NCBI GenBank assembly: GCA_937883755.1
Contig: CAKZYA010000002.1
Location: 217,370 to 281,369, forward strand
Source of the DNA: an uncultured Flammeovirgaceae bacterium
GTDB lineage: Bacteria; Bacteroidota; Bacteroidia; Cytophagales; Cyclobacteriaceae
DNA length: 64,000 nucleotides
Direction of reading: 5' to 3'
The notes below the pieces were generated by a model that did not search any database, was not told where the DNA came from, and saw only the letters and a program-made list of their open reading frames with translations. Shown piece by piece: positions 52,224 through 62,619 of the stretch (its first letter is position 1; every line of letters begins with the position of its first letter). The position numbers were made by a program, and so were the translations under genes.

Positions 52224-54209
52224 ATGCTTACTTCCGAAATCAGCACTTTTCAATCCTACTGTCAAAGTCTGACAGAATACATTCGTCGCTCCACTCGAGT
52301 GGTGAATATTGGCGACTTACCTTTGGGAGGCGAATATCCTATCCGAGTACAATCCATGACGACCGTAGATACGATGGACACCAAAGGCTCAGTAGAACAG
52401 TGCCTGCGGATGATTGATGCAGGCTGCGAGTACATTCGTATTACGGCTCCCAGTATTAAAGAAGCCCAAAACCTGGAAAATATTCGGAAAGAACTGCGAA
52501 AGTTAGGGCACGATACCCCGCTGATCGCTGATATTCACTTCACGCCCAATGCTGCCGAACTAGCCGCTCGAATTGTGGAGAAAGTTCGGATCAACCCTGG
52601 TAACTACGCCGATAAGAAGAAGTTTGAAATTATTGAGTACGACGATGCCAGCTATCAGGCTGAAATTGACCGCATCCGAGAACGTTTCACTCCGCTGGTG
52701 AAGATTTGTAAGGAATACGGCACTGCTATGCGGATCGGCACCAATCATGGTTCACTTTCCGACCGAATTATGAGTCGCTACGGTGATACGCCCTTGGGTA
52801 TGGTAGAGTCTGCTCTAGAATTCCTTCGCATCTGCGAAGACCTGAATTACTACGATGTGGTGCTTTCCATGAAAGCCAGCAATACGCAAATAATGGTACA
52901 GGCTTATCGCCTGTTAGTGCAGAAGTTGGATGAAGAAGGTTTGCAACCCTACCCGCTGCACTTGGGCGTAACCGAGGCAGGAGACGGTGAAGACGGACGT
53001 ATTAAATCCGCCGTAGGCATCGGCACTTTGCTGGAAGATGGACTAGGAGACACTGTGCGGGTTTCACTCACCGAAGAACCGGAGGAAGAAGTTCCGGTAG
53101 CTTATCATCTAGTAAAACGTTACGATAATCGTAGTCCGCATCAATCTATTCCTCCGGTAGAAAATATTCCGGCTGACCCGTACAGCTACTCCCGCCGCCG
53201 TTCGCAAACAGTAGCCAACATTGGAGGCGATAATGTACCGAGAGTCATTGCTGATGTGTCGGCAATTACCGAGTGGACATACCGTGATTTGAAACACGTA
53301 GGTCATTTCTACTTGCCTGAGTTGGATAAGTGGACAATGAATGACCAGGGCTGCGATTATGTCTACACTGGACAAAACCCCATTGATTTTATGCTACCCA
53401 ATGGGCTTAAAGAAATCCGGGATTTCAATGTGTGGCAGCAGCAAGAAGATCAGCAGAATAAGTATCCTTTATTTCATTCGGTAGAAGAGTACAAGCACAG
53501 CGAAATCCGACACTCACAACTAAACTTTTTACAGGTTCGGCTAGAAAGTTGGGGAACAGAATTGATTCAGCTACTGAAAAATGATACTGCACTCGTATTG
53601 CTGCTAGATACTGATAATCAACATGCTATGCCCGAGCAGCGCAAATTCTTCTTCAATCTGGTTGAGCATGAAATCGCTACTCCGGTCATCGTGCTGAGAA
53701 AGTATACAGAAGCAAATGAAGAGCAACTCCAGTTGTACGCAGCTACTGACGTAGGCGGCTTACTGATTGATGGCTTTGGAGACGGAATTATGTTGAGTAC
53801 TACCCTCGCTGGCGAACTATCCGATCAGTTCAATCAAATTAAAGGAAATAACAGCATTGCGTTCGGAATTTTGCAGGCAGCTCGTACCCGAATGTCTAAA
53901 ACCGAGTATATCTCTTGTCCTTCTTGCGGACGAACCCTATTCGATCTGCAAGAAACTACTGCCATGATCCGCCAGCGTACCGACCACCTTAAAGGCGTGA
54001 AAATCGGGATTATGGGTTGCATCGTCAACGGCCCCGGAGAAATGGCTGATGCAGATTATGGCTACGTAGGTTCAGGAAAGGGAAAAATTACTCTGTACCG
54101 AGGGCAAGATGTGGTAAAGCGCAATGTTCCTTCCGAGCAAGCAGTAGACGAGCTGATTGAGCTTATCCGGGAAGACGATAATTGGATTGAGCCTACGGCA
54201 GTATCCTGA
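52224..54209 (+). CDS. ispG: 4-hydroxy-3-methylbut-2-enyl diphosphate synthase, large form
   Basis: This 661-residue enzyme makes HMBPP in the MEP isoprenoid pathway. The N-terminal TIM barrel holds GGEYPIRVQSMTTVDTMDT near 34 and MRIGTNHGSLSDRI near 172. A middle insert of about 250 residues follows, as in plants and Bacteroidota. The C-terminal [4Fe-4S] domain has CPSCGRTLFDL near 567 and GCIVNGPGEMADADYGY near 595, with the third Cys and catalytic Glu. It is the only MEP-pathway gene here and appears monocistronic. Confidence 0.95.
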   Translation: MLTSEISTFQSYCQSLTEYIRRSTRVVNIGDLPLGGEYPIRVQSMTTVDTMDTKGSVEQCLRMIDAGCEYIRITAPSIKEAQNLENIRKELRKLGHDTPLIADIHFTPNAAELAARIVEKVRINPGNYADKKKFEIIEYDDASYQAEIDRIRERFTPLVKICKEYGTAMRIGTNHGSLSDRIMSRYGDTPLGMVESALEFLRICEDLNYYDVVLSMKASNTQIMVQAYRLLVQKLDEEGLQPYPLHLGVTEAGDGEDGRIKSAVGIGTLLEDGLGDTVRVSLTEEPEEEVPVAYHLVKRYDNRSPHQSIPPVENIPADPYSYSRRRSQTVANIGGDNVPRVIADVSAITEWTYRDLKHVGHFYLPELDKWTMNDQGCDYVYTGQNPIDFMLPNGLKEIRDFNVWQQQEDQQNKYPLFHSVEEYKHSEIRHSQLNFLQVRLESWGTELIQLLKNDTALVLLLDTDNQHAMPEQRKFFFNLVEHEIATPVIVLRKYTEANEEQLQLYAATDVGGLLIDGFGDGIMLSTTLAGELSDQFNQIKGNNSIAFGILQAARTRMSKTEYISCPSCGRTLFDLQETTAMIRQRTDHLKGVKIGIMGCIVNGPGEMADADYGYVGSGKGKITLYRGQDVVKRNVPSEQAVDELIELIREDDNWIEPTAVS

Positions 54210-54347
54210 TTTTATCAAATTCTCACTTTTTACTTTTTAACCTTACTCTATACGTAGGTTATCTATTAATCACTTCGTCTTTCAACTGCCTTTGCCTAAC
54301 TTGGGATTTAGTATAATACTCTAAACTTTTAAGTGAGGCCTGAAATA

Positions 54348-55751
54348 ATGGAATTACCACGTATCCCATCTACTAAGGAAAAAGCATTAGCTATCAACTT
54401 AGACCGTAGTATCTACGGTACTTTAGCTGAGATTGGAGCAGGCCAAGAAACGGCAGCTAACTTCTTTAAGGTTGGCAGTGCTTCGGGCACTATTGCTAAA
54501 ACCATGTCGGCCTACGACATGAAATTTAGCGATGAGATATACGGAAAAAGTAAACGTTATGTCAGTCAGGAGCGGTTAACCAAAATGATTAACCACGAAA
54601 TGAATCTTATTCAGGAGCGACTGAGTGAAATTGCTCTGCAGACCCGGTTTTTCGCCTTTGCCAATACGGTAGAAACGCTTAATTATCATAAAACCAACCA
54701 GGGACACGGCTGGCTCGGAATCCGTTTTCAGGGTCGTCCTGATGGGGATATGAACGAATGCGTAGTTCACGTACTGCTTCACGATAATGAAGCCAGTTTA
54801 CAGCAATACGCCATGGGCGTACTTGGGGTGAACCTTATTCACGGGTGTACCACACTAGCCAAGCCAGAAGACCTCATGCTTTCGCTAATGGATAACCTCG
54901 CAAGTGATCGTATTGAAATTGATCTATTCCGGCTCACTGGACCTGACTATGATACGGTAGACAACCGCCTAATGGCTCTGAAGTTGGTGAAAAATGGGCT
55001 GAGTCGAGCTACGATGTTCAATGCCAATGGTACCGTACTGCAACCGCAAGAAGCCTTGTACAAAAAGAATATCCTGATTTTGAGGGGAAGATTTCGTCCG
55101 GTTACCCACGTGAATATGGATATGCTTCACGCCGGATTAGAAGCTTTTCGGGAAGACGAACCCGTAGACGAGCAAAAGCTGGTACGTATTTCTGAACTTA
55201 CCCTCCATGGCCTGACTGATGAAGCTGGCATTGACGATACGGATTTTCTTCACCGGGTTGATATTTTGGGTTCGCTAGGGCAAAAGGTAGTGATTTCCGA
55301 CTACCGCCGCTATTACTCTCTAGCTTCGTATATATCGCAGCTTACGCGAGGTAAAATAGGCATTATACTAGGAATTAAAAGCTTACAACAGCTTTTTGAC
55401 GAAACATACTACAATGACCTGAATGGTGGTATTCTGGAGGCATTTGGCTCTCTATTTAAGAAGAATATTCGTCTGTACGTCTACCCGGCCTGTCACTCCA
55501 GCACGAGACAAATTATGCGTACAAACGATTTAGAACTCCCCGGCCATCTTAATCATTTGTACCGATACCTATGCGAAACCAGCCAAATTGTGGATGTAAA
55601 ACCTAAGAATGAAAGTCACCTTACTATCTACAGCGACGATGTACTGTCCATGATCCGAACGGGTACGCGAGGGTGGGAGAAAATGGTTCCTCAGGAGGTA
55701 TCCGATGCTATAAAATCAAAATTCTTGTTTGATTATCAGGGGGCAGAGTGA
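54348..55751 (+). CDS. Conserved protein of unknown function
   Basis: About 467 residues, soluble, without signal peptide or membrane segment. The start ATG at 54348 gives MELPRIPSTKEKALAINL; a GTG at 54333 is possible but less likely. Landmarks are GAGQETAANFF near 31, GTIAKTMSAYDM near 46, an IYGK segment, HGWLGIRFQGRPDGDMN near 120, then a mixed alpha/beta C-terminal half with ILRGRFRPVTHVNMDML near 245. The protein looks highly conserved and house-keeping in nature. I do not recognise an enzymatic motif, and database names for this group should be viewed with care. Confidence 0.7.
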   Translation: MELPRIPSTKEKALAINLDRSIYGTLAEIGAGQETAANFFKVGSASGTIAKTMSAYDMKFSDEIYGKSKRYVSQERLTKMINHEMNLIQERLSEIALQTRFFAFANTVETLNYHKTNQGHGWLGIRFQGRPDGDMNECVVHVLLHDNEASLQQYAMGVLGVNLIHGCTTLAKPEDLMLSLMDNLASDRIEIDLFRLTGPDYDTVDNRLMALKLVKNGLSRATMFNANGTVLQPQEALYKKNILILRGRFRPVTHVNMDMLHAGLEAFREDEPVDEQKLVRISELTLHGLTDEAGIDDTDFLHRVDILGSLGQKVVISDYRRYYSLASYISQLTRGKIGIILGIKSLQQLFDETYYNDLNGGILEAFGSLFKKNIRLYVYPACHSSTRQIMRTNDLELPGHLNHLYRYLCETSQIVDVKPKNESHLTIYSDDVLSMIRTGTRGWEKMVPQEVSDAIKSKFLFDYQGAE

Positions 55752-55799
55752 TATTTTACGACCCAGTTTGCTACTTTACATCCTCGACCTACTACTTTC

Positions 55800-57311
55800 A
55801 TGACCTATCGTCTCTTTCCTATCTTCGTTAGCTTAACTTCCCTATTTGGAATGCTAAGTTGCTCTTCTTCCAATCAAGATAGTGCTAAAGAAGCTCCATC
55901 TCCCCCTAACATCGTATTTCTCTTTGCCGACGATATGACCTACACTGCCATTCAAGCACTGGGAAACGAGGAGGTAGCAACTCCCAACCTAGATAAACTC
56001 GTTCGTAACGGAACAACATTTACCCATGCCTACAATATGGGAGGCTGGAATGGCGCTGTATGCATTGCATCCCGTAGTATGATGATCTCCGGTCGATCGC
56101 TTTGGCGGGCTAATCAGTTTCAGCAAAAGTGGCAGCAGAATGATTCTCTCGCATTAGCCCAAACCTGGGGACAATTGATGGATCAGGTCGGTTATAACAC
56201 CTATATGACGGGTAAGTGGCATATCGCTGCTCATCCTGATTCTGTATTTCAAATAGTACGCCATGTGCGCCCCGGAATGCCTAACGATTTCCGTGGTGAA
56301 GGTTCGTTTGATAGCCCCGAGACGATGCCTCTTGGCTACAATCGTCCAAAAAATGAGCAAGACCAATCGTGGTTACCCTACGATACTGCAATGGGCGGCT
56401 TCTGGGAAGGTGGTCAGCACTGGAGTGAGGTATTACGGGATGACGCCTTAGACTTTCTAGATAGTGCTACGGCTAGACCTGATCCGTTTTTCATGTATCT
56501 AGCATTTAATGCTCCGCATGACCCTCGGCAATCACCCAAAGAATTTCTAGACCGCTATCCGCTAGATAGTATTTCGCTACCCGAAAGCTGGATGCCTCGC
56601 TATCCTTACGAAGAAGATGCTGGGTTGGGACCCAAGCTTCGTGATGAAGCCTTAGCCCCTTTTCCGCGTACCGAATACGCCACTAAAGTACACATGCAGG
56701 AGTATTACGCCATCATCACTCACCTAGATGAGCAGATTGGTAAAATTCTAGATGCACTGGAAGCCAGTGGAAAAATGGATAACACCTATATTTTCTTCTC
56801 GGCAGATCATGGACTTTCAGTTGGAAGACACGGGCTGCTGGGCAAGCAGAATATGTATGATCACAGCATTCGAATTCCGTTGATAGTGGTAGGCCCAGAC
56901 ATTCCGGCCAATCAGGAGGTAAGCATTGATGTATACTTACAAGATATTATGGCGACTAGCCTAGAGCTAGCTGACATTGAAAAGCCCGGGTACGTAGAGT
57001 TTAATAGCTTTCTAGACTTAGCCCAAGGTAATACTAGCGAAGGGGCATACGATGCCATTTACGGAAGCTACATCAACTATCAGCGCATGATTCGTAAAGA
57101 TGGCATGAAACTGATTGTATACCCGAATACTAATCAAGTACTGCTGTACAACCTGGAGGATGATCCGAAGGAAATAAACAATCTAGCGGATAATCCAGCC
57201 TACGCTGAGCAAGTAGTTAGTTTATTCCAAGATTTACAAATACTACAACAACAGTACGCCGATACTCTAGATTTAGAGTCAATATATAATCAGTTTCAAA
57301 CTCAGTTGTAG
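55800..57311 (+). CDS. Sulfatase lipoprotein with Cys-type formylglycine site
   Basis: This 503-residue protein has a lipobox (MLSC, Cys21), then an alkaline-phosphatase-fold sulfatase: FADDM (metal-binding Asp pair, 43-46), and VCIASRSMMISGR with Cys88 in C-x-A-S-R, the residue modified to formylglycine. GKWHIA near 140 and ADHGLSVGRHGLLGKQNMYD near 340 complete the site. A maturase is needed and is not in the window. It probably removes sulfate from algal polysaccharide; the substrate class cannot be told by eye. Confidence 0.9.
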   Translation: MTYRLFPIFVSLTSLFGMLSCSSSNQDSAKEAPSPPNIVFLFADDMTYTAIQALGNEEVATPNLDKLVRNGTTFTHAYNMGGWNGAVCIASRSMMISGRSLWRANQFQQKWQQNDSLALAQTWGQLMDQVGYNTYMTGKWHIAAHPDSVFQIVRHVRPGMPNDFRGEGSFDSPETMPLGYNRPKNEQDQSWLPYDTAMGGFWEGGQHWSEVLRDDALDFLDSATARPDPFFMYLAFNAPHDPRQSPKEFLDRYPLDSISLPESWMPRYPYEEDAGLGPKLRDEALAPFPRTEYATKVHMQEYYAIITHLDEQIGKILDALEASGKMDNTYIFFSADHGLSVGRHGLLGKQNMYDHSIRIPLIVVGPDIPANQEVSIDVYLQDIMATSLELADIEKPGYVEFNSFLDLAQGNTSEGAYDAIYGSYINYQRMIRKDGMKLIVYPNTNQVLLYNLEDDPKEINNLADNPAYAEQVVSLFQDLQILQQQYADTLDLESIYNQFQTQL

Positions 57312-57472
57312 AGAGAAATGGGAAGATCAAAGAACCCGGAGGCTGGAAATTAGTAGAAATTATAACTTGCGGAACGGTTAGAAATTGCTTCGCAGAAATT
57401 AGAAAATTGACCAATTATTTATAACAATCAGTAACTAGCAATCGAACCATTGAACAATCAATACACAATCTT

Positions 57473-58066
57473 ATGAAAACCTACCTTCTTATTTTCCCCT
57501 TCATTAGTATTACTATATCCTGCATTGGGCAAGCATCGGCTCCCGACCCAGAACTACAAATTAAAACAGCCGTATTGGCTGCCCCGGAAGAAATGCGCGA
57601 GGGGGCTATGGTATACGGCTACGATGATAGCGGTGAGCTAATAGTACTACGGGAAGGAACCAATGAAATGGTGTGCATTGCCGACAATCCTGAACAGAAA
57701 GGATTCAGCGTATCTTCTTACCATCACGATTTAGAACCCTTTATGCAGCGGGGTCGCGACTTGAAAAAGGAAGGAAAGTCTACCCAAGAGATATTTGATA
57801 TGCGCGAAAATGAGGTGAAAGCCGGAAATCTCAAAATGCCTGAAGATCCTACCACCTTGTTTGTACTATCAGCTCCCGAAGACCGCTATAATGCTGAAAC
57901 TGGTGAAGTCACTGAACCCGATTTTCGCTACGTAGTGTACATTCCCTACGCTACTGCTGCAAGCACGGGTTTACCGCTCAGCCCCGAAGCACCCGGCATG
58001 CCCTGGATCATGGATCCCGGCACACATCGGGCACATATCATGATTAACCCACCTAAAAAGAAGTAA
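57473..58066 (+). CDS. Secreted protein of unknown function
   Basis: This 197-residue protein has a signal peptide (an ISC motif near residue 17 may make it a lipoprotein). The mature part contains GYDDSGELIVLREGTNEMVCIADNP near 48-72 and ends in a Pro-rich segment (PLSPEAPGMPWIMDPGTHRAHIMI). No known domain is recognised. It follows the sulfatase gene in the same direction by 161 bases; a joint function is not shown. Confidence 0.65.
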   Translation: MKTYLLIFPFISITISCIGQASAPDPELQIKTAVLAAPEEMREGAMVYGYDDSGELIVLREGTNEMVCIADNPEQKGFSVSSYHHDLEPFMQRGRDLKKEGKSTQEIFDMRENEVKAGNLKMPEDPTTLFVLSAPEDRYNAETGEVTEPDFRYVVYIPYATAASTGLPLSPEAPGMPWIMDPGTHRAHIMINPPKKK

Positions 58067-58295
58067 GTACTCTTGAGAGTGCCCTCTAACTAGTCTGCAT
58101 TTTTAGGGCTGTAGCAGTAAATGGCTTAGGAGCTTATATCTGTTGAAAGGTTGTAGCAGCCAGGTCGATAAATCCGTATTTATTCTATTGATAAATGGCA
58201 TCAGGACATCGTAAAAACCGATAATCAAGTACCCCACCTCGTTTAGATGATTATAAAACTTCTCAAGCAACTTTATTTTCTTGTTGGTCTCAAAG

Positions 58296-58769
58296 TTAAA
58301 TCCATCTTCGAACCTGATGCCGATATGCCGTGTACTCTTTTCCGAAATCTCTTTTTAGGCGGGGTTCCTCAATGAACACGATGAATGCATGAAAGCCGAA
58401 AAATACCACGATAGTATACAGCAGTAAATGTATTGATTGCATAAACACAACTTCTCCTACCAGTATCAAAATTACTCCCACATACATGGGGTTACGAGAA
58501 AATCGGTATAAGCCAACACCCACTAATTGCTTAGTAGGGTCAGCCGGAGATAGTGTGCCACGGCCATGTATAACAAATTGAAGTATACAATGCAGCGTTA
58601 TGAGTAGGCCAATAATGATTATGATAAAACCTAGATAGTGATGAAAAACGAAAAGGCTTACTGATATTTTCTGGAGATCGCTTTTTACAATCAAAAAAGG
58701 AATGAGACCCGCTACTATTCCCGGTTGTAAAATTGTGAAGACCAAATTACGCAACAGTAACGATGGCAT
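58296..58769 (-). CDS. Isoprenylcysteine methyltransferase-like membrane protein
   Basis: This 157-residue protein has four hydrophobic helices and the ICMT/phospholipid methyltransferase signature GLYRFSRNPMYVGVILILVGE near 85-105 with a closing E-E-P-x-L-x-x-x-F-G-x-E-Y segment (EEPRLKRDFGKEYTAYRHQV). Members methylate lipids, isoprenoid quinones or small acceptors with SAM. The acceptor is unknown. The gap 58067-58295 shows no feature. Confidence 0.82.
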   Translation of the reverse strand: MPSLLLRNLVFTILQPGIVAGLIPFLIVKSDLQKISVSLFVFHHYLGFIIIIIGLLITLHCILQFVIHGRGTLSPADPTKQLVGVGLYRFSRNPMYVGVILILVGEVVFMQSIHLLLYTIVVFFGFHAFIVFIEEPRLKRDFGKEYTAYRHQVRRWI

Positions 58770-58983
58770 AGCTTCTATCTAGAATAAGAATATAGCCTAC
58801 TTGCTAAAAGTCAAATTCCTGAAAGTAGTACATACTACTCTTGACAATTAGGAATATGAATCTTATTGGACGAGTCGCTTCCAGGCAGTACTCTATTACC
58901 TTTTATACTTCGCTATGCACCAAAATGTTCGTTTAGCTTATGCCCAAAATGGTTTAGACGCTGTTTATCAACAGATGACGACA

Positions 58984-59361
58984 CTATGGCCTCGTCAACA
59001 GGAATTTCTGGTCGTTATCCTGATTGTCTAGTGTTAGTTGATTGTTCGCTAGTGTGTAGTCATAAACAAACTCAAAGTCACCAGTCAAGACTATTTCAAT
59101 AATGGTAGTGTTGCGCGTGTATGTTCCAGTAGACCGAAGCAGCCCTTTTTCTATCACTAAGCTGCCGTCCTCGGAAAAAGTGTAGGTGGTGCCAACATTA
59201 TCGTCAACAAAAGCTCCTTCAGCTTCGGTAATAATCCAGGCACCTAAGAATGGATCCTGAGGCTCGGCCGCATCACCTTCATCGTCGCTAGAACAAGCCG
59301 CGAAAACTAGAGAAACAATAAGCAAATAAGCGAGATAGTTAAATCGAGAGAGAGATTTCAT
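58984..59361 (-). CDS. Small lipocalin-like lipoprotein
   Basis: This 125-residue protein has a lipobox (FAAC, Cys23), a short acidic linker and a small beta-barrel region (FLGAWIITEAEGAFVDDNVGTTYTFSEDGSL) typical of lipocalin-like stress lipoproteins in Bacteroidota. It is upstream of the response regulator gene in gene order but read in the same direction with a 121-base gap. The role is unknown. Confidence 0.65.
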   Translation of the reverse strand: MKSLSRFNYLAYLLIVSLVFAACSSDDEGDAAEPQDPFLGAWIITEAEGAFVDDNVGTTYTFSEDGSLVIEKGLLRSTGTYTRNTTIIEIVLTGDFEFVYDYTLANNQLTLDNQDNDQKFLLTRP

Positions 59362-59482
59362 AATAATATTTTGGTCAGGTATAATTTATCTTGCTAAGAT
59401 AATAGTGGGCAACGACGGTCTCAATACGGAAAATACCGTGAATTTGAGTACGTAATTTCCCGTAGGGAACAATGTCTTGAAG

Positions 59483-60133
59483 CTATAAGTGGGTGATCTT
59501 ATGCTTGATGGCGTAGCGTACTAGGTCAGCTATACTGTTAAGTTCTAGCTTTTGCATAATGTTCTTTTTGTGGGTCTCCACGGTACGGGGACTAATGGAC
59601 AGTTTGTCAGCAATTTCTTTATAGCTATTACCTTCAGCAAACGCCCGAGTAATTTCTACTTCTCGTTCGGTTAGTACTGATGAGTAGTTCTCACTACCAT
59701 CGCCACCTTGCTGAAAATAATGAAATAGCCGGCCAGAATCTTCTTCGCTAAAATAGTTTTGTCCATAGTACACTTTCTGAAGAGCTTCTAAAAAAGTGTC
59801 TCTTGAGCAGTCTTTGTTTAAAAAGCCAGTGGCACCCGCCTGGAACGCCGGTATCAGATAATCTTGAGTAGTGTCACCGCTCAGTATCATAATTTTTACT
59901 TTGGGGTACTGTTTCTTTACTCGTCGGGTTGCCTCTATACCTGATAGACTACCTGGCATGCGAATATCCATGACCACTACATGGGGTAATTCTTTTTCTA
60001 GCAGTTTAAATAACTCATCGGCATTATGCGCTTCATCTATCAGTTCTGCCATTTGTTGACCTATCATCATTGATCTGATGCCGGCTCGCACTACCCGATG
60101 ATCATCTACTAGAATAAAGCGTATCTTTTGCAT
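59483..60133 (-). CDS. NarL/LuxR-type response regulator
   Basis: This 216-residue protein has a receiver domain with acidic pocket DD (10-11), phosphoacceptor Asp56 (VVVMDIRMPG) and Lys near 108 (LNKD). A LuxR helix-turn-helix follows at about 150-212 (LTEREVEITRAFAEGNSYKEIADKLSISPRTVETHKKNI). It starts exactly where the TPR kinase gene ends, so the two form a two-component pair. Confidence 0.92.
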   Translation of the reverse strand: MQKIRFILVDDHRVVRAGIRSMMIGQQMAELIDEAHNADELFKLLEKELPHVVVMDIRMPGSLSGIEATRRVKKQYPKVKIMILSGDTTQDYLIPAFQAGATGFLNKDCSRDTFLEALQKVYYGQNYFSEEDSGRLFHYFQQGGDGSENYSSVLTEREVEITRAFAEGNSYKEIADKLSISPRTVETHKKNIMQKLELNSIADLVRYAIKHKITHL

Positions 60134-62185
60134 TTAGGTGTAAGAAAGTGGTTCAACCAGCTTACCCTTTTCCGCAGTTTGGCTGGCTGGGATAAGTAAA
60201 GTAAAAGTGCTGCCCTGACCTAGTTCACTACTAACCCGAAACTCACAGTGGTTTAACTCCGCTAGTTCTTTACAAAGAATCAATCCGATACCTGTGCCTT
60301 TGTCTGGAGAAGTTCCAATATCTTGTACGTCAGCATCTATCCGGAAGAGAGCTCTAAGATCCTTCTCAGCGATGCCAATGCCAGTATCGATCACCGAGAC
60401 TGCTACATGGTTTTCAGCGCGTGTTGACATCAGACTAACATTACCGCCTTTGGGGGTAAATTTGATAGCGTTAGAAAGAAGATTACGGATAATTGTCTGA
60501 ATCATCTTGGGATCAGCGTACACTTCTGATTCGGGCGAAACGTGGTGCTGCAAGCTAATTGATTTTTCGTTGGCCTGAGCTTGTAAATGACCAACACATT
60601 TTGCAATTATCTGGGAAGGAGTAAAAACTTTTGGTTCGTACTGCAAGCTACCGGTTTGGGAGGCAGCCCATTGCAAAAGGTTGCGGAGCAGATCATCAAG
60701 CTGTTGACTCGATTGATAAATTTCATCAATAAAAAACTGAACCTCCTTTGGCGACATACTCGTCAGATGCTGGGACAACGTTTCGGTAATACTCCGAAAG
60801 GCCGAAAGCGGATTTTTCAGATCGTGAGAGACAATAGCGAAAAGTTTATCCTTAGTAGCATTTAGTTGTGCTAACTGCTCGTTTTGAGCGGATAACAGCC
60901 GATTGATTTTGATTTTATTGCGATAAAAGTAAAGCCCTATTATTCCGAGTGACACAACTAGCAGTGAGATCAATAGGTAAATCAGTTTTTGGGTTTGGGC
61001 TTGCTGTATTTCTAGCGATTGCACTTGTTTTTCCTGTTCTAACTTTTCAATCGCTAATTCTTTTTTTTCGGTTTCGTAGCGAGCTTCTAATTCGGAAATT
61101 TGTTGGCTCTTTTCTTCATTAAATACTTCTTCTCTACGTTCATTGTAAAGTTGTAAGTAGTGAAAAGCTGAGTCGTATTCATCTTTTTGCTCGTAAATCT
61201 TGGAGAGTGTATGGGTTGCTCCCATAAGCCTTTCCTTAGCGTCAATTTCAGTAGCAAGCGTATGCGCCCGATTAGCGTAATGTAGCGCGCTATCTAGCTG
61301 GTTCAGTTGAACAAATAATTCGGCTAGATTATTGGCTATTGAGAGTACACCTTCCTGTTTACCTAACCGACGGTCTATTGCTAAGGCCTCATGATAGCAG
61401 GCTAACGCCTTTTCGTATTGCTCCAGGTCTTTGTAAACAATTCCTAAGTTGGTTAGTGAGAGAGCCAAGCTCCCGGCTTTATCGCTTTTTCTTTTAATCC
61501 GGAGAGAATGCTCTAAATACTGAGCTGCCTCCTCATTTTGCCCCAGCCATCCGTACACGTTCCCTATATTATTCAATGTTCGTGCGTAGCTTAAAGAATC
61601 GCCTAGTAATTTTTTGATTCGTAATGCTTGTTGATAATAGTCCAAGGCTTCTTCATAACGCTCTTGTAACTCCATAATAGTTCCTACATTATTGAGGCCA
61701 CCGGCTAATGCAGTGGAGTCTCCGTCTAATTCGGCTACTTCCAGCGACTTGAGAAAGTATTGTACTGATACGTCGTAGTCACCCTTTCTAAAATAGACTG
61801 TTCCGATGCTATTGTTCATTTGCACCGCTAAAGCATTATCTTGCTGCTGATCAGCAACTGATAGAGCTTCTTCGTAAAATAGTAGTGCACTATCGTAATT
61901 GCCCCGGTACTGATGCCAGACACCAATATGTTCCAGGGCTTTACCCAGAAGTTGGGAGCTTCCTAAGCCGCGAGCCAGTTGTAGTGTTTGCTCAGCATGG
62001 TCTTTAGCCCGCTGATAATCACTATTGATTTGTATGCTGAATAATTGACTATGAAGCTGAAACAGAGCATCTGAATGCTGCTGTTCACTGAGTAGCGAAT
62101 ATAAGCTGTCAAGTTTATCCTGAGCAATCAGGAAATCTACGCGAAAAGTAGCGAGTACTAGAAGGAGAAGAGCGTAAAACCTCAC
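60134..62185 (-). CDS. TPR-repeat sensor histidine kinase
   Basis: This 683-residue kinase has a signal peptide, about seven TPR units (about residues 40-345; repeated ALxNIGxVYxxxGxYxxALxYY patterns), a coiled coil (345-395), one membrane helix (about 400-422), a HisKA domain with His454 (IVSHDLKNPLSAF) and a HATPase domain (NLLSNAIKFT, DTGIGI, GTGIGLILCKEL). The TPR part is predicted to be periplasmic and to sense a protein or peptide. It is cotranscribed with the NarL-type regulator. Confidence 0.92.
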   Translation of the reverse strand: MRFYALLLLVLATFRVDFLIAQDKLDSLYSLLSEQQHSDALFQLHSQLFSIQINSDYQRAKDHAEQTLQLARGLGSSQLLGKALEHIGVWHQYRGNYDSALLFYEEALSVADQQQDNALAVQMNNSIGTVYFRKGDYDVSVQYFLKSLEVAELDGDSTALAGGLNNVGTIMELQERYEEALDYYQQALRIKKLLGDSLSYARTLNNIGNVYGWLGQNEEAAQYLEHSLRIKRKSDKAGSLALSLTNLGIVYKDLEQYEKALACYHEALAIDRRLGKQEGVLSIANNLAELFVQLNQLDSALHYANRAHTLATEIDAKERLMGATHTLSKIYEQKDEYDSAFHYLQLYNERREEVFNEEKSQQISELEARYETEKKELAIEKLEQEKQVQSLEIQQAQTQKLIYLLISLLVVSLGIIGLYFYRNKIKINRLLSAQNEQLAQLNATKDKLFAIVSHDLKNPLSAFRSITETLSQHLTSMSPKEVQFFIDEIYQSSQQLDDLLRNLLQWAASQTGSLQYEPKVFTPSQIIAKCVGHLQAQANEKSISLQHHVSPESEVYADPKMIQTIIRNLLSNAIKFTPKGGNVSLMSTRAENHVAVSVIDTGIGIAEKDLRALFRIDADVQDIGTSPDKGTGIGLILCKELAELNHCEFRVSSELGQGSTFTLLIPASQTAEKGKLVEPLSYT

Positions 62186-62552
62186 TTTTGTAGATTATCT
62201 ATTAAAAGGACTACTTAATTTATCAATAAATCAGCAATGCGCAAAGCAGACAGTCTTACTAGAATGAAGGGAATCGCTTGTTTTTTGAGGTGTATCAGAG
62301 GTCACTACTGTCTGAGAGGAGCTATTCCAAGGATAGAATAAAACTGATAAGTAGGTTGACAGCGTGATTAGGTTTGACGTTATTGGGGTAAGCTTTTGAT
62401 GAAAAGGAGCTTGTTGTTATCATGTACAAACGACTGTAAATGGTTCTAAACGTTTATTTCCTCGTAAATGAATATTGTGATATTCTCTAAAAGGTAATAA
62501 TTATTACTTGTTTCATTTTATATTTAATCATAAATCAGCCAGAAATGCTGAA

Positions 62553-62595
62553 GGCATAATGTGAATATACGTATGTCGTATATCCAGACGTTGCC
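62553..62595. repeat. Imperfect palindrome before the ZipA-C-like gene
   Basis: GGCATAATGTGAATATACG (62553-62571) and CGTATATCCAGACGTTGCC (62577-62595) are imperfect inverted arms around a 5-base loop. The related arms after the gene, at 63712-63837, share the words AATGTG-ATA and GTTG. The rest of the gap 62186-62619 has no feature I recognise. Confidence 0.6.
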
Positions 62596-62619
62596 ATTCA
62601 TTTTAAGAACCGCAGTACA

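Noticed and set aside
58866..59102. Plus-strand ORF opposite the lipocalin-like gene
   Set aside because: It overlaps a well-supported lipoprotein gene antisense, is Cys/Ser-rich without a domain and lacks a plausible context.
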